NCBI GenBank assembly: GCA_036365455.1
Contig: JAWQUS010000001.1
Coordinates: 22,237,001 to 22,301,000, forward strand
Direction: 5' to 3'
Source of the DNA: Macrosoma leucophasiata
Lineage: Eukaryota; Arthropoda; Insecta; Lepidoptera; Hedylidae
DNA length: 64,000 bases
Shown one piece after another: positions 1 through 10,144 of this stretch. The notes under the pieces were generated by a model. The model saw only the letters and a list, made by a program, of their open reading frames with translations. It searched no databases and was not told the DNA's origin. The number at the start of each line of letters is the position of its first letter. Position 1 is the first letter of the stretch. The translations under genes and the position numbers were made by a program.

Positions 1-406
1 TAGGGCTGCATCAGTATTTAATTATCCCGTTTTAAAGCCGAAAGGTATCCGTTTTAAGATTTAAGTGCTTTACTCAATCAACCGACTTGCAAACGCCCAC
101 GGCCGCAATATCTTAGGGAATGTAACAGATTTAAAGTGATCAATGATTGCTTAAAGCCGCGCCGAAGTATTAGATTAGTTGGGGGCACCCATCTGACCTC
201 GATCCGTGTCCCCCTGTCGGCTGTTCATGTAGACACTACTTGCCGCTAGGCGGGCGAACTTTATCGCGCCTTCAGTCACTTGTTGCGCGCCGGGTCGTGG
301 TTCCTTGTTAAGATATCTTGGACCTCTATCTATACTTCTATTATAAAGAGAGAACTTTAGTATTTTTGTATGGGATATTCTAAAAATGTATCTAATTATT
401 ATTTAA
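1..406. other. Unassigned sequence
   Basis: No repeat family, coding exon or RNA gene was recognised here. The only short structure is a GC-richer patch near 180-300. Confidence 0.4.
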
Positions 407-690
407 TGTAACGTCACGCCTGTAATCCTCGAAGGGGTCAGAGATAAATGCCAACCCACGATTCCCCATGGCACGATGGCATTTAGCCATGGTGGCGAGC
501 CTGTTGACATCTCCGGGTACATTACCAAACCCCGAGGTACTGGGAAATTTCAAGAAAATAGAAGAATCCCAATAGAACCAGAGATAAACGCTTTTACACT
601 GTTATATCTGTTAGCCCCCGACCCGGGAATCGAACCCATAAGCCTCAGCGTAACAGTAGTGGCCTTCCACCTCTAGGCTACTGAGGCAGT
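407..690 (-). mobile_element. SINE-T copy (tRNA-derived SINE)
   Basis: Read on the minus strand, it starts with the tRNA-like head AACTGCCTCAGTAGCCTAG, followed by a B box GGTTCGATTCCC and the family body. It ends at the conserved GGCGTGACGTTAC tail near 407. The head corresponds to the 5' part of a tRNA with A and B boxes of a type-2 RNA polymerase III promoter. The small plus-strand reading frame inside it has no coding meaning. It is nearly full length with scattered substitutions. Confidence 0.85.
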
Positions 691-1240
691 TTGTCACAGG
701 TGGTTTGTCATTTGCGGAATACCGTCAAGTGACACATTTTTTTTTTAATTTTAATCGAAAAAAACCCTAACATCTTAGATTTTTATATGCGAATGCTTTA
801 GTTTAAGCCATCAGACTTATACACCAGATTGTGTGACGTAATTTATGGATAGGAAAACATTTGCATTAGTAAATAGTTAACTCCAAGTAAATATAGCTTC
901 AACTCGACCCCCGACCTTATCCGATCTTGTTGGTGGGACATTATGAAATGCTCGTTGTACGTTGCGTTAGTTTTATGTGTTTGATATTTATTTATGGGAT
1001 AAATCGATGGAACCGTAGATCCAGCTAAGTGGGACGGCTGTTGCTCCATACACCTGGGTTTAGCGCTGTGGGAAATTTCGTAGGAAAATGTTGGTTTCGA
1101 AAACAGTAGATTGAATTAAAAATATTTTTGTATGAAATTATTATGTTTTTGCAGCAAATGCAGTCTAGAAATTAATACAATAGTCATATTGGTTTCTCAA
1201 TGTTGATTTTTGGATGATCAGTGTTGATGTTTCAATTTTT
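691..1240. other. Unassigned AT-rich sequence
   Basis: Nothing recognisable between the SINE-T head and the next RepA copy. A 68-codon minus-strand frame at 843-1049 shows no family resemblance. Confidence 0.4.
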
Positions 1241-1528
1241 ACTGGTGGTAGATCTCCAGTGACGGAGCTCGCGGGCGAAGGCACCACCGCATTACCTAAT
1301 ATACTTGCCGCTAAATGGTAGTGTTCAGCACTATCGTGTTCCGGTCAGGTTGTAATGTATATCCCTGTAATTTCCGGCACAGAGGCATAACACCTTAGGC
1401 CTCAGGAGCGGTAACACATCTGCATTTTGACCTTGATCTTTGTGTGGGTGTCTATAGGCTGCAGTCATTACTTAACACCAATGTGAACTGCATCCTTGTT
1501 TGCCACTTTCATAACATAAAAAAAAAAC
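1241..1528 (+). mobile_element. RepA copy, full length
   Basis: RepA is a repeat of about 285 bp found some 26 times in the window. This copy shows the whole order: 5' end ACTGGTGGTAGATCTCCAGT, the block CCGCATTACCTAATATACTT, CAGCACTATCGTGTTCCGGT, TAATTTCCGGCACAGAGGC, GCATTTTGACCTTG, CTATAGGCTGCAGTCAT and a run of A at 1519-1528. A fixed 5' end, a poly(A) end and no coding potential fit a SINE or a short non-autonomous retroelement. I see no convincing tRNA or 5S head, so its origin is open. Confidence 0.85.
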
Positions 1529-1851
1529 ATTTTGCGCCCATAATCTCTACCTCAGAAAAATAATCAAAAATAATGTTCTATTTTTTATTTAATTCTACAA
1601 AACTCTAACTACCACAGAAGTGAGAGAATATCTTTAATAAAACATGTAGGTAGTTTACGAAATGTTATTGTAACTTAGAAATCGATAGGCGATACAATTC
1701 CAAGGGCTGCGGTCTAGGTCGCGTTTGAGACCTAAATTACTATGATTGCGTAGCTTTCCCTACGTCTCAACAACTTAATAGCTCGTGTGGTTTGTGTAAA
1801 GGAACGATCACACGTTGGGAAAACTGAATCGAATGATGTTCTATCATTACC

Positions 1852-2093
1852 AGCACATTACCTAATATACTTGCCGCTAAATGGTAGTGTTCAGCACTAT
1901 AGTGTTCCGGTCAGGTGGTAATGTACGCCCTTGTAATTTCCGGCACAGAGGCATAACACCCTAGGCCTCAGGAGTGAAAACGCATCTGCATTTTGACCTT
2001 GGTCTTTGTGTGGGCGTCTATAGGCTGCAGTCATCACTTAACATCAATGTGAACTGCAGGCTTGTTTGTCACTGCCATTACATAAAAAAAAGA
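1852..2093 (+). mobile_element. RepA copy, 5'-truncated
   Basis: It begins at the CACATTACCTAATATACTTG block, lacking the first 45 bp or so, and runs to ACATAAAAAAAAG. It lies only about 320 bp downstream of the previous copy in the same orientation. 5' truncation with an intact 3' end is expected from target-primed reverse transcription. Confidence 0.85.
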
Positions 2094-2136
2094 ATCTCCC
2101 TTGTGAAGGCATTATTTCTTTCTTAGCTCAAGGGTA

Positions 2137-2205
2137 TACATTCATTGAAGGCTTATTAAGCTGCATAAGCTGGCTATGCAGCTTAATAAGCCTTCAATGA
2201 ATGTA
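2137..2205. repeat. Perfect 31-bp inverted repeat (hairpin)
   Basis: Arm 2137-2167 is the exact reverse complement of 2175-2205, with a 7-nt loop AGCTGGC. It lies just beyond the tail of a RepA copy. No flanking duplication is visible. It belongs to the set of snap-back hairpins discussed in the findings. Confidence 0.95.
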
Positions 2206-2519
2206 ACCATGCTACTTAATGGTCCAGCAATTGCACATACACAGGCGACACATTACACCCATACAATACAGCGGTATAGAAAGTGTGTTACGGTGCATGG
2301 CAACTGTGCCCGGTGGTGCGGTCCGTTCTACTCTGATAACGCGTCACGCATGCGTACGCGCACCGCGGTTTGCTGTTGACCAAGGTTCGGAACCTGTAAT
2401 TTGAGGACATGATTTCTGAGAATGACGCTGAGGCAATTTATTTGGAAGCAATAGGAATAGACTTCTCCACATGGACTACTAAAAAAGATTCTGAAACTAC
2501 CTGAGGGAGCCTTAGCACA
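2206..2519. other. Unassigned, with a CpG-rich patch
   Basis: Around 2336-2370 there is a short CpG-rich stretch (ACGCGTCACGCATGCGTACG). Overlapping short frames cross it, but none resembles a known protein. Confidence 0.4.
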
Positions 2520-2632
2520 TAATTGATGGGAAGTGAATACTGTAGTCTTAAAAGAGATTTCAATGTACATGCGTTGCCACTTTAAGCCTAAGCTGACATG
2601 CCTCTTTGCCGGAAATTACGGGTCCATTATTA
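2520..2632 (-). mobile_element. RepA fragment, old
   Basis: Decayed minus-strand RepA: GGAAGTGAATACTGTAGTCT, ATGCGTTGCCAC, then ATGCCTCTTTGCCGGAAATT and TTACGGGTCCATTATTAC. The 5' third of the element is missing. Confidence 0.65.
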
Positions 2633-4097
2633 CAGATCTGTTGAAGATCTAATACAGTCCTCGGGATATGTTTCGCATTGCATCGAAAACTCATATATAT
2701 ATCTATACTTCAGTATTCTCTCAGTATGAACTGCGGGTATAGTCAGGGCACTTTCCGCTTCCCCAACACCAATCAAATATAGCTTTTATTTCCACCGAAT
2801 GAGGTACCTATGTCAAGCGGCCAGTTCCCTGATAGTACCAATCCTACTTTGCTACTTTCATGACAAAAAGAACTTCGAGGCGAATCAAATAAAACCATTG
2901 CTTAGGGCATCATGTCTTGCGGGGCACAAGAAACATGTATGGTCATAGAGACCACCCAGTTTACTTACGGATAGGGGGATACGTAGGCGAAAATTGTTTA
3001 GGCCATCATTTAGTGTTGTTAATCCTGCATTGCCACTGATGCTAACTATCTAGAGAAATTGTTAGCGTATACGTACATTTTCTGTCAAATCTCAAAATTA
3101 TTACTTCCGATATACAAATCATAGTTTATTTGTTGGTGAATAACAACGGTGCATTCTAACTGAACCCATCAGGCAATTCAGGTCTGTGCAAACAGCAATT
3201 TTCCGGGCGCGCCAACAATGCTAACCGCACGAATATAATCTATGCGGATGGTGATACGTGCACACCGACGCGAGTCGCGCGTTCACGGAAATCGTTTTTC
3301 ATGCTTTGATCCGCGGTTTTTTGCAGCTCTGTGCTTTAAATCATTGAACCGCTGCGGTTTAACGATAAGCCCACCACAGAGTGATCATCGCCGTAGATAT
3401 TTTTATGCAGTTAGTTTCTGCTGCAATCTCAACCGAAAAGAAGCATAACTTAGAGGATATAATGATGTAATAGGCGAATTTCTAGCAACTTTTGTCAATT
3501 ATCATTCTAACTTTCTGGCTTGCATGCATTTTCTGCTTCTTTATAGTTTGAGTTGGATCAGTTCAAATTAAATTGGCAGTATTACACATAAGAAATATAG
3601 CTTCAAGAGCTTAGATGTGTACGACCCAACGTCGTCGTCTGTGCGTGCCAGCACGCAACCCGGAAGGTCTCATGGGACAGCATATAATACTGGTTTTAAG
3701 TGATATACCTTAATAAGTAGTTAAAATTTTGTAATAACGGCGCAATGACGCGGCTTCCCGGTGTCATTAAAGAGGCGGGAATACAACGCGTTCAGGTTTA
3801 ACTGCGGTGGCAACAAAGTTGTCCTCATTGGTATTGGATGCTGTTTACATGGATATTGTAACCTGAAGGGATAGGAAAACACCGCAACAACAACAATAAG
3901 CACTATATTTTAGCTGCACCATAAAGTTGGAATAGCTGTGGTGTGCATTGCACATAGGAAAATAGGTAGCTCATCAAAACATAACCTTAATTTGAAAAAA
4001 TGATTATATTCAAAATTACAGGTGTAACTCATTCTTGGTGTATGAAGTGCATTTCGAAAATAAATACAATACTATCGCGAGACTTTGAGTCAGGCTC
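2633..4097. other. Unassigned sequence
   Basis: No repeat or gene recognised. Short frames at 3242-3448 (+) and 3721-3903 (-) have no recognisable domain. The stretch may be unique sequence or very old repeats. Confidence 0.4.
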
Positions 4098-4130
4098 TTG
4101 CATAATAGGCGGGTTCTGCCTATTATGCAA
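4098..4130. repeat. Perfect 13-bp inverted repeat (hairpin)
   Basis: Arms 4098-4110 and 4118-4130 (TTGCATAATAGGC and its complement) flank a 7-nt loop GGGTTCT, immediately before the tail of a SINE-T copy. Confidence 0.9.
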
Positions 4131-4147
4131 TGTACGCCACTGGCGAA

Positions 4148-4413
4148 GGTGGTATATGTGAAGCTTTCAAAAAAATTCACGTATGTGCCTTCATGCCTGT
4201 AATCCCCGAAGGGGTAGGCAGAGGTAAATGCATGCATTTTAGCAGATGCAAACACCCACTATTCGTCGGTTATGTTTTGGCCCATGTAACAGGCGACGAA
4301 CCTATTGACATCTCGGGACACATTACCATTCTCCGAGGTACCAGGAAACTTCCAAATGGAAAAATCCGTGTAGACCCTAAGATAAAAGATTTTAAACTGT
4401 TATCTCTGATAGC
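4148..4413 (-). mobile_element. SINE-T copy, 3' part (split)
   Basis: Minus-strand SINE-T body from the tail side: GCCTGTAATCCCCGAAGGGG, GCAAACACCCACTATTCG, then CATCTCGGGACACATTACCA. The tRNA-like head lies beyond a 280-bp LINE-A insertion, at 4706-4790. The 12 bp ATCTCTGATAGC at 4402-4413 is repeated at 4694-4705, so this is the target duplication of the insertion. Confidence 0.88.
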
Positions 4414-4693
4414 GACATATAGAAAGAATGTCGAATGAGCGAATGACTAAACAGATATACAATGAGAATGTGGATGGTTGCAGAGGCCCAGGAAGACCAA
4501 GACTGACCTACCAGGACCAAATAGGTCGAGTTCTGTCTGATGGTGGGGTCAAAAGTCTTAGGAATCGGCGTGCATGTATGAAGAGAATGATGAAGGTAGA
4601 CGAGGCACGAGAGGTATGCCAGGACCGGGATATCTGGCGCTCTTCACTCTCTGCCTACCCCGTAAGGGACCTAGCGTGAAGGTACATACATAC
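4414..4693 (+). mobile_element. LINE-A 3' fragment inserted in SINE-T
   Basis: A 5'-truncated non-LTR retrotransposon. The frame from 4419 to the TGA at 4677-4679 encodes the C-terminal tail of an ORF2-like protein, including a GRPRLTYQDQ segment, a RRACMKRMMKVDEAREVC segment with a cysteine, and the end SAYPVRDLA. A 3' end of repeated TACA/ATAC follows. A perfect 12-bp direct repeat on both sides marks target-primed insertion. This is the best preserved of four LINE-A copies. The clade is uncertain; the microsatellite tail suggests RTE/CR1-like rather than a poly(A) LINE. Confidence 0.88.
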
Positions 4694-4790
4694 ATCTCTG
4701 ATAGCTTCCGACCCACCTGAGTTCGATCCGGAATCGAAACTATGAACCCAGCATTAGTAGTGGCCTGCTTCCACTATGGTATTGAGGTAT
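4694..4790 (-). mobile_element. SINE-T copy, tRNA-like head (split)
   Basis: Continuation of the interrupted SINE-T. After the second target duplication comes a decayed B box (GAGTTCGATCCGG on this strand) and the head end GTGGCCTGCTTCCACTATGG. Joined across the insertion, the copy is nearly full length. Confidence 0.8.
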
Positions 4791-5126
4791 CACGTTATGT
4801 AAAAGCAGCAATGTATTGCATATTGCATAGTGCTTTTCAAATTTATGTCAACCGAGTTACATAATATGCCCTCAGATCACCTAAAACCAATCACATTAGC
4901 GCAAATTAATTTCCATTTGGACAAAAATCTTCCCACAGTTGATTAATTCAGTAAAAAATGATGACTTTCTTATTATAATTTCAAAGGCTAGTCAATAGTC
5001 AGTTCCATGATAAGATATCAATTAGTGCTTAGTGATTAAAAACATGAATCCGTGGTTATGGTGTACGCATAATACTGGTATGTAGAGTTGCCATGCGTAT
5101 GAAGACTTGGGAATTAAGGATAGGTG
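4791..5126. other. Unassigned AT-rich sequence
   Basis: Nothing recognised between two SINE-T copies. Confidence 0.4.
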
Positions 5127-5240
5127 AGGCTTTCGTGGAAAAAATCCACGTACGTAACTTCACGCCTGTAATCCCCGAAGGGGTAGACAAAGGTAAATGC
5201 ATGCATTTTAGCAGATGCAAACACCCACGATTCGCCGATC
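5127..5240 (-). mobile_element. SINE-T 3' fragment
   Basis: Only the tail-side 115 bp remain: GCCTGTAATCCCCGAAGGGG and AGCAGATGCAAACACCCACG. The stretch before GCCTGTAATCC (GAGGCTTTCGTGG and ATCCACGTACGT) resembles the one at 4155-4195, so these two copies may share a longer subfamily tail. They lie about 1 kb apart in the same orientation. Confidence 0.8.
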
Positions 5241-6381
5241 TTATTCGTATTATGACCTAATAAAGAAGATCTTTGGGTAATTATTGTCAAAGATCAGCAA
5301 ATCTTCAACAATGTTGAAGATTACGCCCCGTTCTGAATACGTTCCGAGATCAAATCCAAGTAAACCAGGACGAATGGTGATCCTATCAAACAACTGGTAT
5401 GCTAATAAGTTTTTTCGTATCTGACAACGTACTGGGACTGGTCGGAACGGTCGTCCCATTATAGGACTAGGAAGTGTACACTCTCAATTACCACAAAGAA
5501 ATGGAGTAGTGTACTTGTGTGATACACACGGCTGATTAGTGATACCAATATTTTCGGTGTTGCATTGCAACGGTTTTTATACATATTGCGCGATACATAA
5601 TTCTTGAAATTAAAATAAAACACTTAAACTTCCTTACAGGTCTAGTCGAAAATTAATCGAAGAAAAGCTTTAATAAAACTGAGTAAGAAAATATTTTAAT
5701 GCTGTGAAAATTTAATAGTTTAATAGCATATTTTATGACAGCATGAGGACGCTAGCTTGCTCGATGCTTTAAAAGTCGTAGATATGATCTAATCAGAATA
5801 TACAAGTTGGTGAACTCACCGCCTCCAAAATCAATAAAATATGGCTTTTATTACTAGCGCTTTATGTACTATCGGACTTTTTCCTAGTTAACTGTATTCT
5901 TTTTCATCACTCTAAAATGTTTAATTTTTACCACCTAGGTATAATTCGATACTGAAAAACAAAATCAATCATTCTGACTATTCAAACAAAAATATGATCA
6001 AATCGGCTTTCAGATCGAACGAAATGTTCGTCATCCGCTCCGTCTGTGTACTGCAATAGCGGAACGCTTGCATTTTCGCACATAACACTAAATCGACGCA
6101 AGTTTAGTGCGCGACACGCCCCAAGTTAATTGGTGTGGCTAGTGCGCAGTCAAACACCCTTCCGGTATGTCCTACGAACGATTTAAGGTACTGCTACGTC
6201 CAAATTTACGATGGTCCTACACAAAGGTCATTGCGAATCGTGCCTCGGCTGGGATCCTCAAATGAGACACACGTTGAATTCTAAGCGATTAATGAAAAAA
6301 AACGATAAATTATTATGAGAACGCATAACTTTCGTTATTTTAAGGAAAAGGGAGGCTTAAGCATGCACAATACGGTCATGA
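5241..6381. other. Unassigned sequence
   Basis: No repeat family or exon recognised. The 69-codon minus-strand frame at 5250-5459 shows no domain. Confidence 0.4.
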
Positions 6382-6470
6382 ATTTAGGCTAAGAGCCCTT
6401 TGCGCTCACTGATTATTCGGTGAAGTAGACTACATCCATCTCAAAACGAGTGGTCTATATACCATTCAAT
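6382..6470 (+). repeat. Dispersed repeat D, copy 1
   Basis: Family D core: TTAGGCTAAGAGCCCTTTGC, GCTCACTGATTATTCGGTGA, AGTAGACTAC. Copies at 16101 and 36355 (+) and 46099 (-) share the order TTAGGCTG, GCGCTCGCCGATTGCCCGGT, GARSAGACYAGTGCCGTYYC. It is probably a short SINE or MITE fragment of unknown origin. Confidence 0.65.
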
Positions 6471-6654
6471 TTAAAAAATGCTACTCGGACTCGTGTTCAC
6501 AAGGTTCCGCACAAAATAAACTGTAAAAAGTAAGCCACTGAAGAATAAAAAAGCAGCAAAGCACAAATATTTTTTGAAATTTTATACCTAACAGAAATCA
6601 CTATAAACATAAGATATGCAAGTCAGGATTATACATAAAATAGAAAGTATCTCC

Positions 6655-6875
6655 TAATATGTAGGATGTAACAAAGTGAATTTGGGACGTTAAAAAAGCA
6701 CTCGAAACAAGAGGACATAATGAAAGATGGACCAGAATAGCGGCAACAATGAGATAAGTCACGGAAACCTCTCGAGAGCCACTTGACTCACCCGGATCCT
6801 TTCGATAGCGATTTGCGATTGCTCTTCATAGAGAATAGATGTTGATTTATAACGGTGATATTGTAATGGTATGGG
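6655..6875. repeat. 220-bp direct repeat, left copy
   Basis: Pairs with 7665-7890 in the same orientation, about 1.0 kb away. Shared blocks include GAGGACATAATGA, CAACAATGAGATAAGTC, CCCGGATCCTTTCGATAGCG and GAGAATAGAT. Identity looks like about 85% by eye, with small indels. On the minus strand both copies give a similar stretch (RYRKDPGESSG, then a hydrophobic run), but indels break the frame upstream. Function unknown. Confidence 0.85.
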
Positions 6876-6924
6876 TAGTGAAACGTACTTTTCTATGTAA
6901 TTGAGGAGGAAAACAAACTTAAAG

Positions 6925-7036
6925 TTCATTTGGATGGTAAGTGAATACTGCAGCCTATAGACATCTACATAAAAACGAAAGGTTTAAATACAGATCCCCT
7001 TCGAAGGCAAGGGATATTTAAACCTCTCGTTTTCAT
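6925..7036 (-). mobile_element. RepA fragment with snap-back hairpin (old, split)
   Basis: Minus-strand RepA 3' half: GAATACTGCAGCCTATAGAC, ATCTACATAA, then AAAGGTTTAAATACAGAT. Where the element should continue to ATGCGTTGCCACC it runs into a reversed copy of itself. It resumes beyond the hAT-like insertion at 7045-7269. Confidence 0.75.
6972..7033. repeat. Inverted duplication inside RepA
   Basis: Arms 6972-6990 and 7015-7033 pair at 18 of 19 positions. The left arm is normal RepA sequence and the right arm is its reverse complement, absent from every other RepA copy. The duplication therefore arose within this copy. Confidence 0.85.
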
Positions 7037-7044
7037 GGAGGCCT

Positions 7045-7269
7045 GGGGTGCGACCGCCTATCGACATTGCTGTCAAATTTTCATGTCGATTTTTTCTTTA
7101 ACTAAATAACAATAATCGAAATAATCTACCATTGTCGCTTGTTTCTCACCTACGAAAGCAAGAAAAACAATCAGGTTATCACCACTGCTTTTAAAGGAGC
7201 TACAAATCGACATGAAAATTTGATAGCAATGACAATAACGACAGCAATGTCGATAGGCGGTCGCACCCC
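7045..7269. mobile_element. hAT-like MITE nested in RepA
   Basis: Long terminal inverted repeats: 7045-7091 and 7205-7269 match over about 47 bp, starting GGGGTGCGACCGCCTATCGA, with 18 extra bases in the right arm. The flanking octamers GGAGGCCT (7037-7044) and TGATGCGT (7270-7277) both derive from the RepA sequence TGAGGCCT expected at this point, so an 8-bp target duplication is inferred. That length is typical of hAT elements. No transposase is encoded. Confidence 0.72.
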
Positions 7270-7330
7270 TGATGCGTAAGTTGTTTTGCCTCTGTGATGG
7301 ACATAACGGGAACATATATTACCATGTTCG
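7270..7330 (-). mobile_element. RepA fragment, continuation after hAT-like insertion
   Basis: TAAGTTGTTTTGCCTCTGTG and ATATATTACCATG match the RepA middle on the minus strand. The 5' end of the same or another old copy lies at 7590-7645 (GGTAATGCAGTGATGC, GAGCTCCGCTACTTG). The sequence between is not RepA. Confidence 0.6.
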
Positions 7331-7589
7331 CAACGTTCGTCAAATGACCCATCAGAATATCAGCGTTGCAGCTCTTGCTGCAACAAATAGCTGAGATGGG
7401 TGCCATTTTTCCTGGCTTCACATGACCATACCGTTTGAGTTTGTTTATGCTAATTGTCTCCTCTTTTTTATTATTTTTTTCTTTTTTGTTAAATTATGTA
7501 TGTATGTTGTGTGTTGTCAGGCAAATAAATGTACTCCTACTGAACACAATAACGCTAAACGCTAGGGTTTGACGGTAGAAGATTCGGTA

Positions 7590-7645
7590 ATGCAGTGATG
7601 CTCCGCTCTTGAGCTCCGCTACTTGAAATTTGCCATCAGCAGTGA
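7590..7645 (-). mobile_element. RepA 5'-end fragment
   Basis: Decayed RepA start on the minus strand (compare GGTAATGCGGTGGTGCCTAC and GAGCTCCGTCACTGG in intact copies). It may be the far end of the copy broken up at 6925-7330, with about 260 bp of unrelated sequence between. Confidence 0.55.
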
Positions 7646-7664
7646 AATGTGTATGTCAGTAAAA

Positions 7665-7890
7665 AAAGTATATCCTGAGACTACGTAGGATGTGACACAG
7701 TGAATGGGGGATTGTCGTGGACGTTAACACAGCACTCAACACAAGAGGACATAATGATAGATGGACTAGAATAGCGCCAACAATGAGATAAGTCGCGGAA
7801 ACCACTCGAGTCCCACTTGACTCGCCCGGATCCTTTCGATAGCGATTGTTGATCTTCATGGAGAATAGATATTGATTCAGAACGGTGATA
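7665..7890. repeat. 220-bp direct repeat, right copy
   Basis: Partner of 6655-6875. It keeps the shared blocks plus an insertion around 7710 (GGGGATTGTCGTGG). A RepA copy follows about 80 bp later; RepA also follows the left copy, but the two RepA copies differ greatly in decay. Confidence 0.85.
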
Positions 7891-7971
7891 TTCGTTTTTA
7901 GTTTGTATTTTCATTATAGTACAGGGTTACAGGAAAAGTCGTGCTAGATTTGATTATGGATTTACGTTTAT

Positions 7972-8243
7972 AAAAGTGGCAAACAAGCATGCAGTTCACA
8001 TTTATGTTAAGTGATGACTGCAGCCTATATACACCTACACAAAGACCAAGGTCAAAATGCAGATGGTTTACCACTCCTGAGGCCTAAGGTGTTATGCCTC
8101 TGTGCCGGAAATTACAGGGCCGTACATTACCACCTGACCGGAACATGATAGTGCTGAACACTACCATTTAGCGGCAAGTATACCTATTAGGTAATGCGGT
8201 GGTGCCTACGCCCGCGAGCTCCGCCACTCGAGCTCTACCACCA
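7972..8243 (-). mobile_element. RepA copy, full length
   Basis: Minus-strand copy from AAGTGGCAAACAAGCATGCA to GAGCTCTACCACCA, complete through all family blocks. Small changes include TATACCTATTAGG with a 4-bp duplication in the ATATTAGG block. There is little or no T run at the 3' end. Confidence 0.88.
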
Positions 8244-8901
8244 ATAAAAATGTCGTTGTAAGTACCCTTAATAATTGTCATATATTTATTAACCTCAATA
8301 ACACATGAGAGATATTTACTTTCATCAAATTATAATAGTTCTAAAATGAATAGTGACAAGTTCGAGAGTAATATCAAATCAAAATTTTGAGCAGCGGATC
8401 AATGACCAAAAGCGAAAGTGAGGTGTCCACTGACTAGACAGACGAACTGGCAATGGTAGGACTACGTGGAACAGATTTCAAAGACAAATGAAACCGCGTG
8501 GCACAGCTAGTATCGACATATAGTATGAAAATGAATTAGCAGAAAAAGGATGATGAATAGAAGACCTCATGCTTTAGAATATTGTTAATCCCCAATATCG
8601 ATTTAGAAAGTATTTTTTTTTATTGAATGAAGTAAGTGTGGGAATTTTGTCAAAATAGAAATTAATGATACTATAGAATTAAGGCGATTTATGGATTACT
8701 GGAGACCCGCTCCGGCTAAGCATAATAACGGTGTAAACCTCGGAAGAAATTATGTAAAATATCTTCATATTAAACAAAGATTACGTCTGCGTGTATGTAC
8801 ATAACAAGCAGCCAAAAAATCTGTGATGGAAATATGATATGATATGATGATATAAATATGATGACTCAAATATTAGTATTTTATCCAGTTTTTTATTTTG
8901 G
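8244..8901. other. Unassigned sequence
   Basis: No family recognised between two RepA copies. Short ATATG-type low complexity occurs at 8835-8865. Confidence 0.4.
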
Positions 8902-9181
8902 TTTTATTTAATGGAAGTGGTAAACAAGCATGCAGTTCACATTGATTTTAAGTGATGACTGCAGCCTATAGGCACCCACACAAAGACCAAGGTCAAAATG
9001 CAGATGCGTTACCACTCGTGAGGCCTAAGGTGTTATGCCTCCGTGCCGGAAATTACAGAGCCGTACATTACCACCTGACCGGAACACGATAGTGCTGAGC
9101 ACTACGATTTAGCGGCAAGTATATTAGGTAATACGGTGGTGCCTACGCCCGCGAGCTCCGTCACTTGAGCTCTACTACCAG
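8902..9181 (-). mobile_element. RepA copy, full length
   Basis: Complete minus-strand copy. A 9-bp AGTTTTTTA occurs just before it (8887-8895) and at its 5' boundary (9180-9188), a plausible target duplication. It carries ATACGGTGG and CTCTACTACC where most copies have ATGCGGTGG and CTCTACCACC. Confidence 0.87.
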
Positions 9182-9872
9182 TTTTTTACACATTAATGTG
9201 CGAGTGAATTACCTATAAAGACTTAAAACAAAAAAAAACTGCTTTGAACAAGACTCGAATCAGATCATTCATGTTTTCTGATGGTTATTTATTTAATCCT
9301 AATACAAAAAATGGTCTTTTACATCGTATTCTATCGAAATAAACCAATCATTGACAGCTTTCACAGTTGGTTTATACAAAGAAGACACGCTGTTATTGAG
9401 GAAACAGCTTTATTAATTAGGCGATTTCACACTTATCAAATCAAAGTCCGAGAGTGAATTCTTTCAAATCTTTCACCTTCATATGGTACTAAGCCGCGAG
9501 GTCGCTGAACTCTCTAATTGCTTGTAATTTTTACGTCTTGATTGAAATGACGAGAGAACACGTCGGTTGAGGAATGCTGGGCAGGGACACGCGGACGTAG
9601 CCGTTGTGATGTAATCTTGAACAATACTGCCGTAAAAGTTCAATTGTGGCCATTAAGGCTTTAACTTTTGAGGGTTATGGTTGTAAATTTTTGCTCGTTA
9701 TATTGTTTGATGAAAAAACACTGCAATTAATAAAGTGTTTTTACATTCTTTCTTTTTTTTTCAATTTCAGACATGTATTTTTTTGTTATAACTTCTAGCC
9801 CTGGTCTATTTCATTCTTACAGAAATTACAGACTAGTTTGGTGAGTAAACATTATAACTCGATTTTTTGTTT
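9182..9872. other. Unassigned sequence
   Basis: No repeat or exon recognised. A pyrimidine tract ending in TTTTCAATTTCAG at 9745-9770 looks like a 3' splice site, but no open exon follows. Confidence 0.4.
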
Positions 9873-9970
9873 TTATGTATGTATGTATCTTCACGCCAGG
9901 TCCCTAACGGGGTAGGCAGAGAGTGTAGAGCGCCAGACATCCCGGTTCTGACAAACCTCTCGTCGACCTT
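9873..9970 (-). mobile_element. LINE-A 3'-end fragment
   Basis: Minus strand: TGGCGCTCTACACTCTCTGC, CTACCCCGTTAGGGACCT, GGCGTGAAG, then a TATG-repeat tail at 9873-9888. Matches the last 90 bp of the copy at 4414-4693. Confidence 0.8.
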
Positions 9971-10144
9971 TTTTGTTTTTGATTTGTAAAATTGGTAAAG
10001 ATTTTTCTATCTACGATGATCGACATTCTCGGACTTCAGACGCAAAACATCCTGATAGGCGAAAATACAAACAAATCATAAAAGCAACCGCTGCTGCGAT
10101 CGCTATTTCGGTTCTTAAACGTATCTATTATGGTACAATACTCC

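Noticed and set aside
6655..7890. The 220-bp direct repeats as LTRs of a small retrotransposon
   Set aside because: No TG...CA ends, no primer-binding site or polypurine tract, and no target duplication.
9745..9772. Splice acceptor-like pyrimidine tract (also at 20200-20220 and 43170-43183)
   Set aside because: No open exon follows any of them; T-rich tracts ending in CAG are frequent by chance here.
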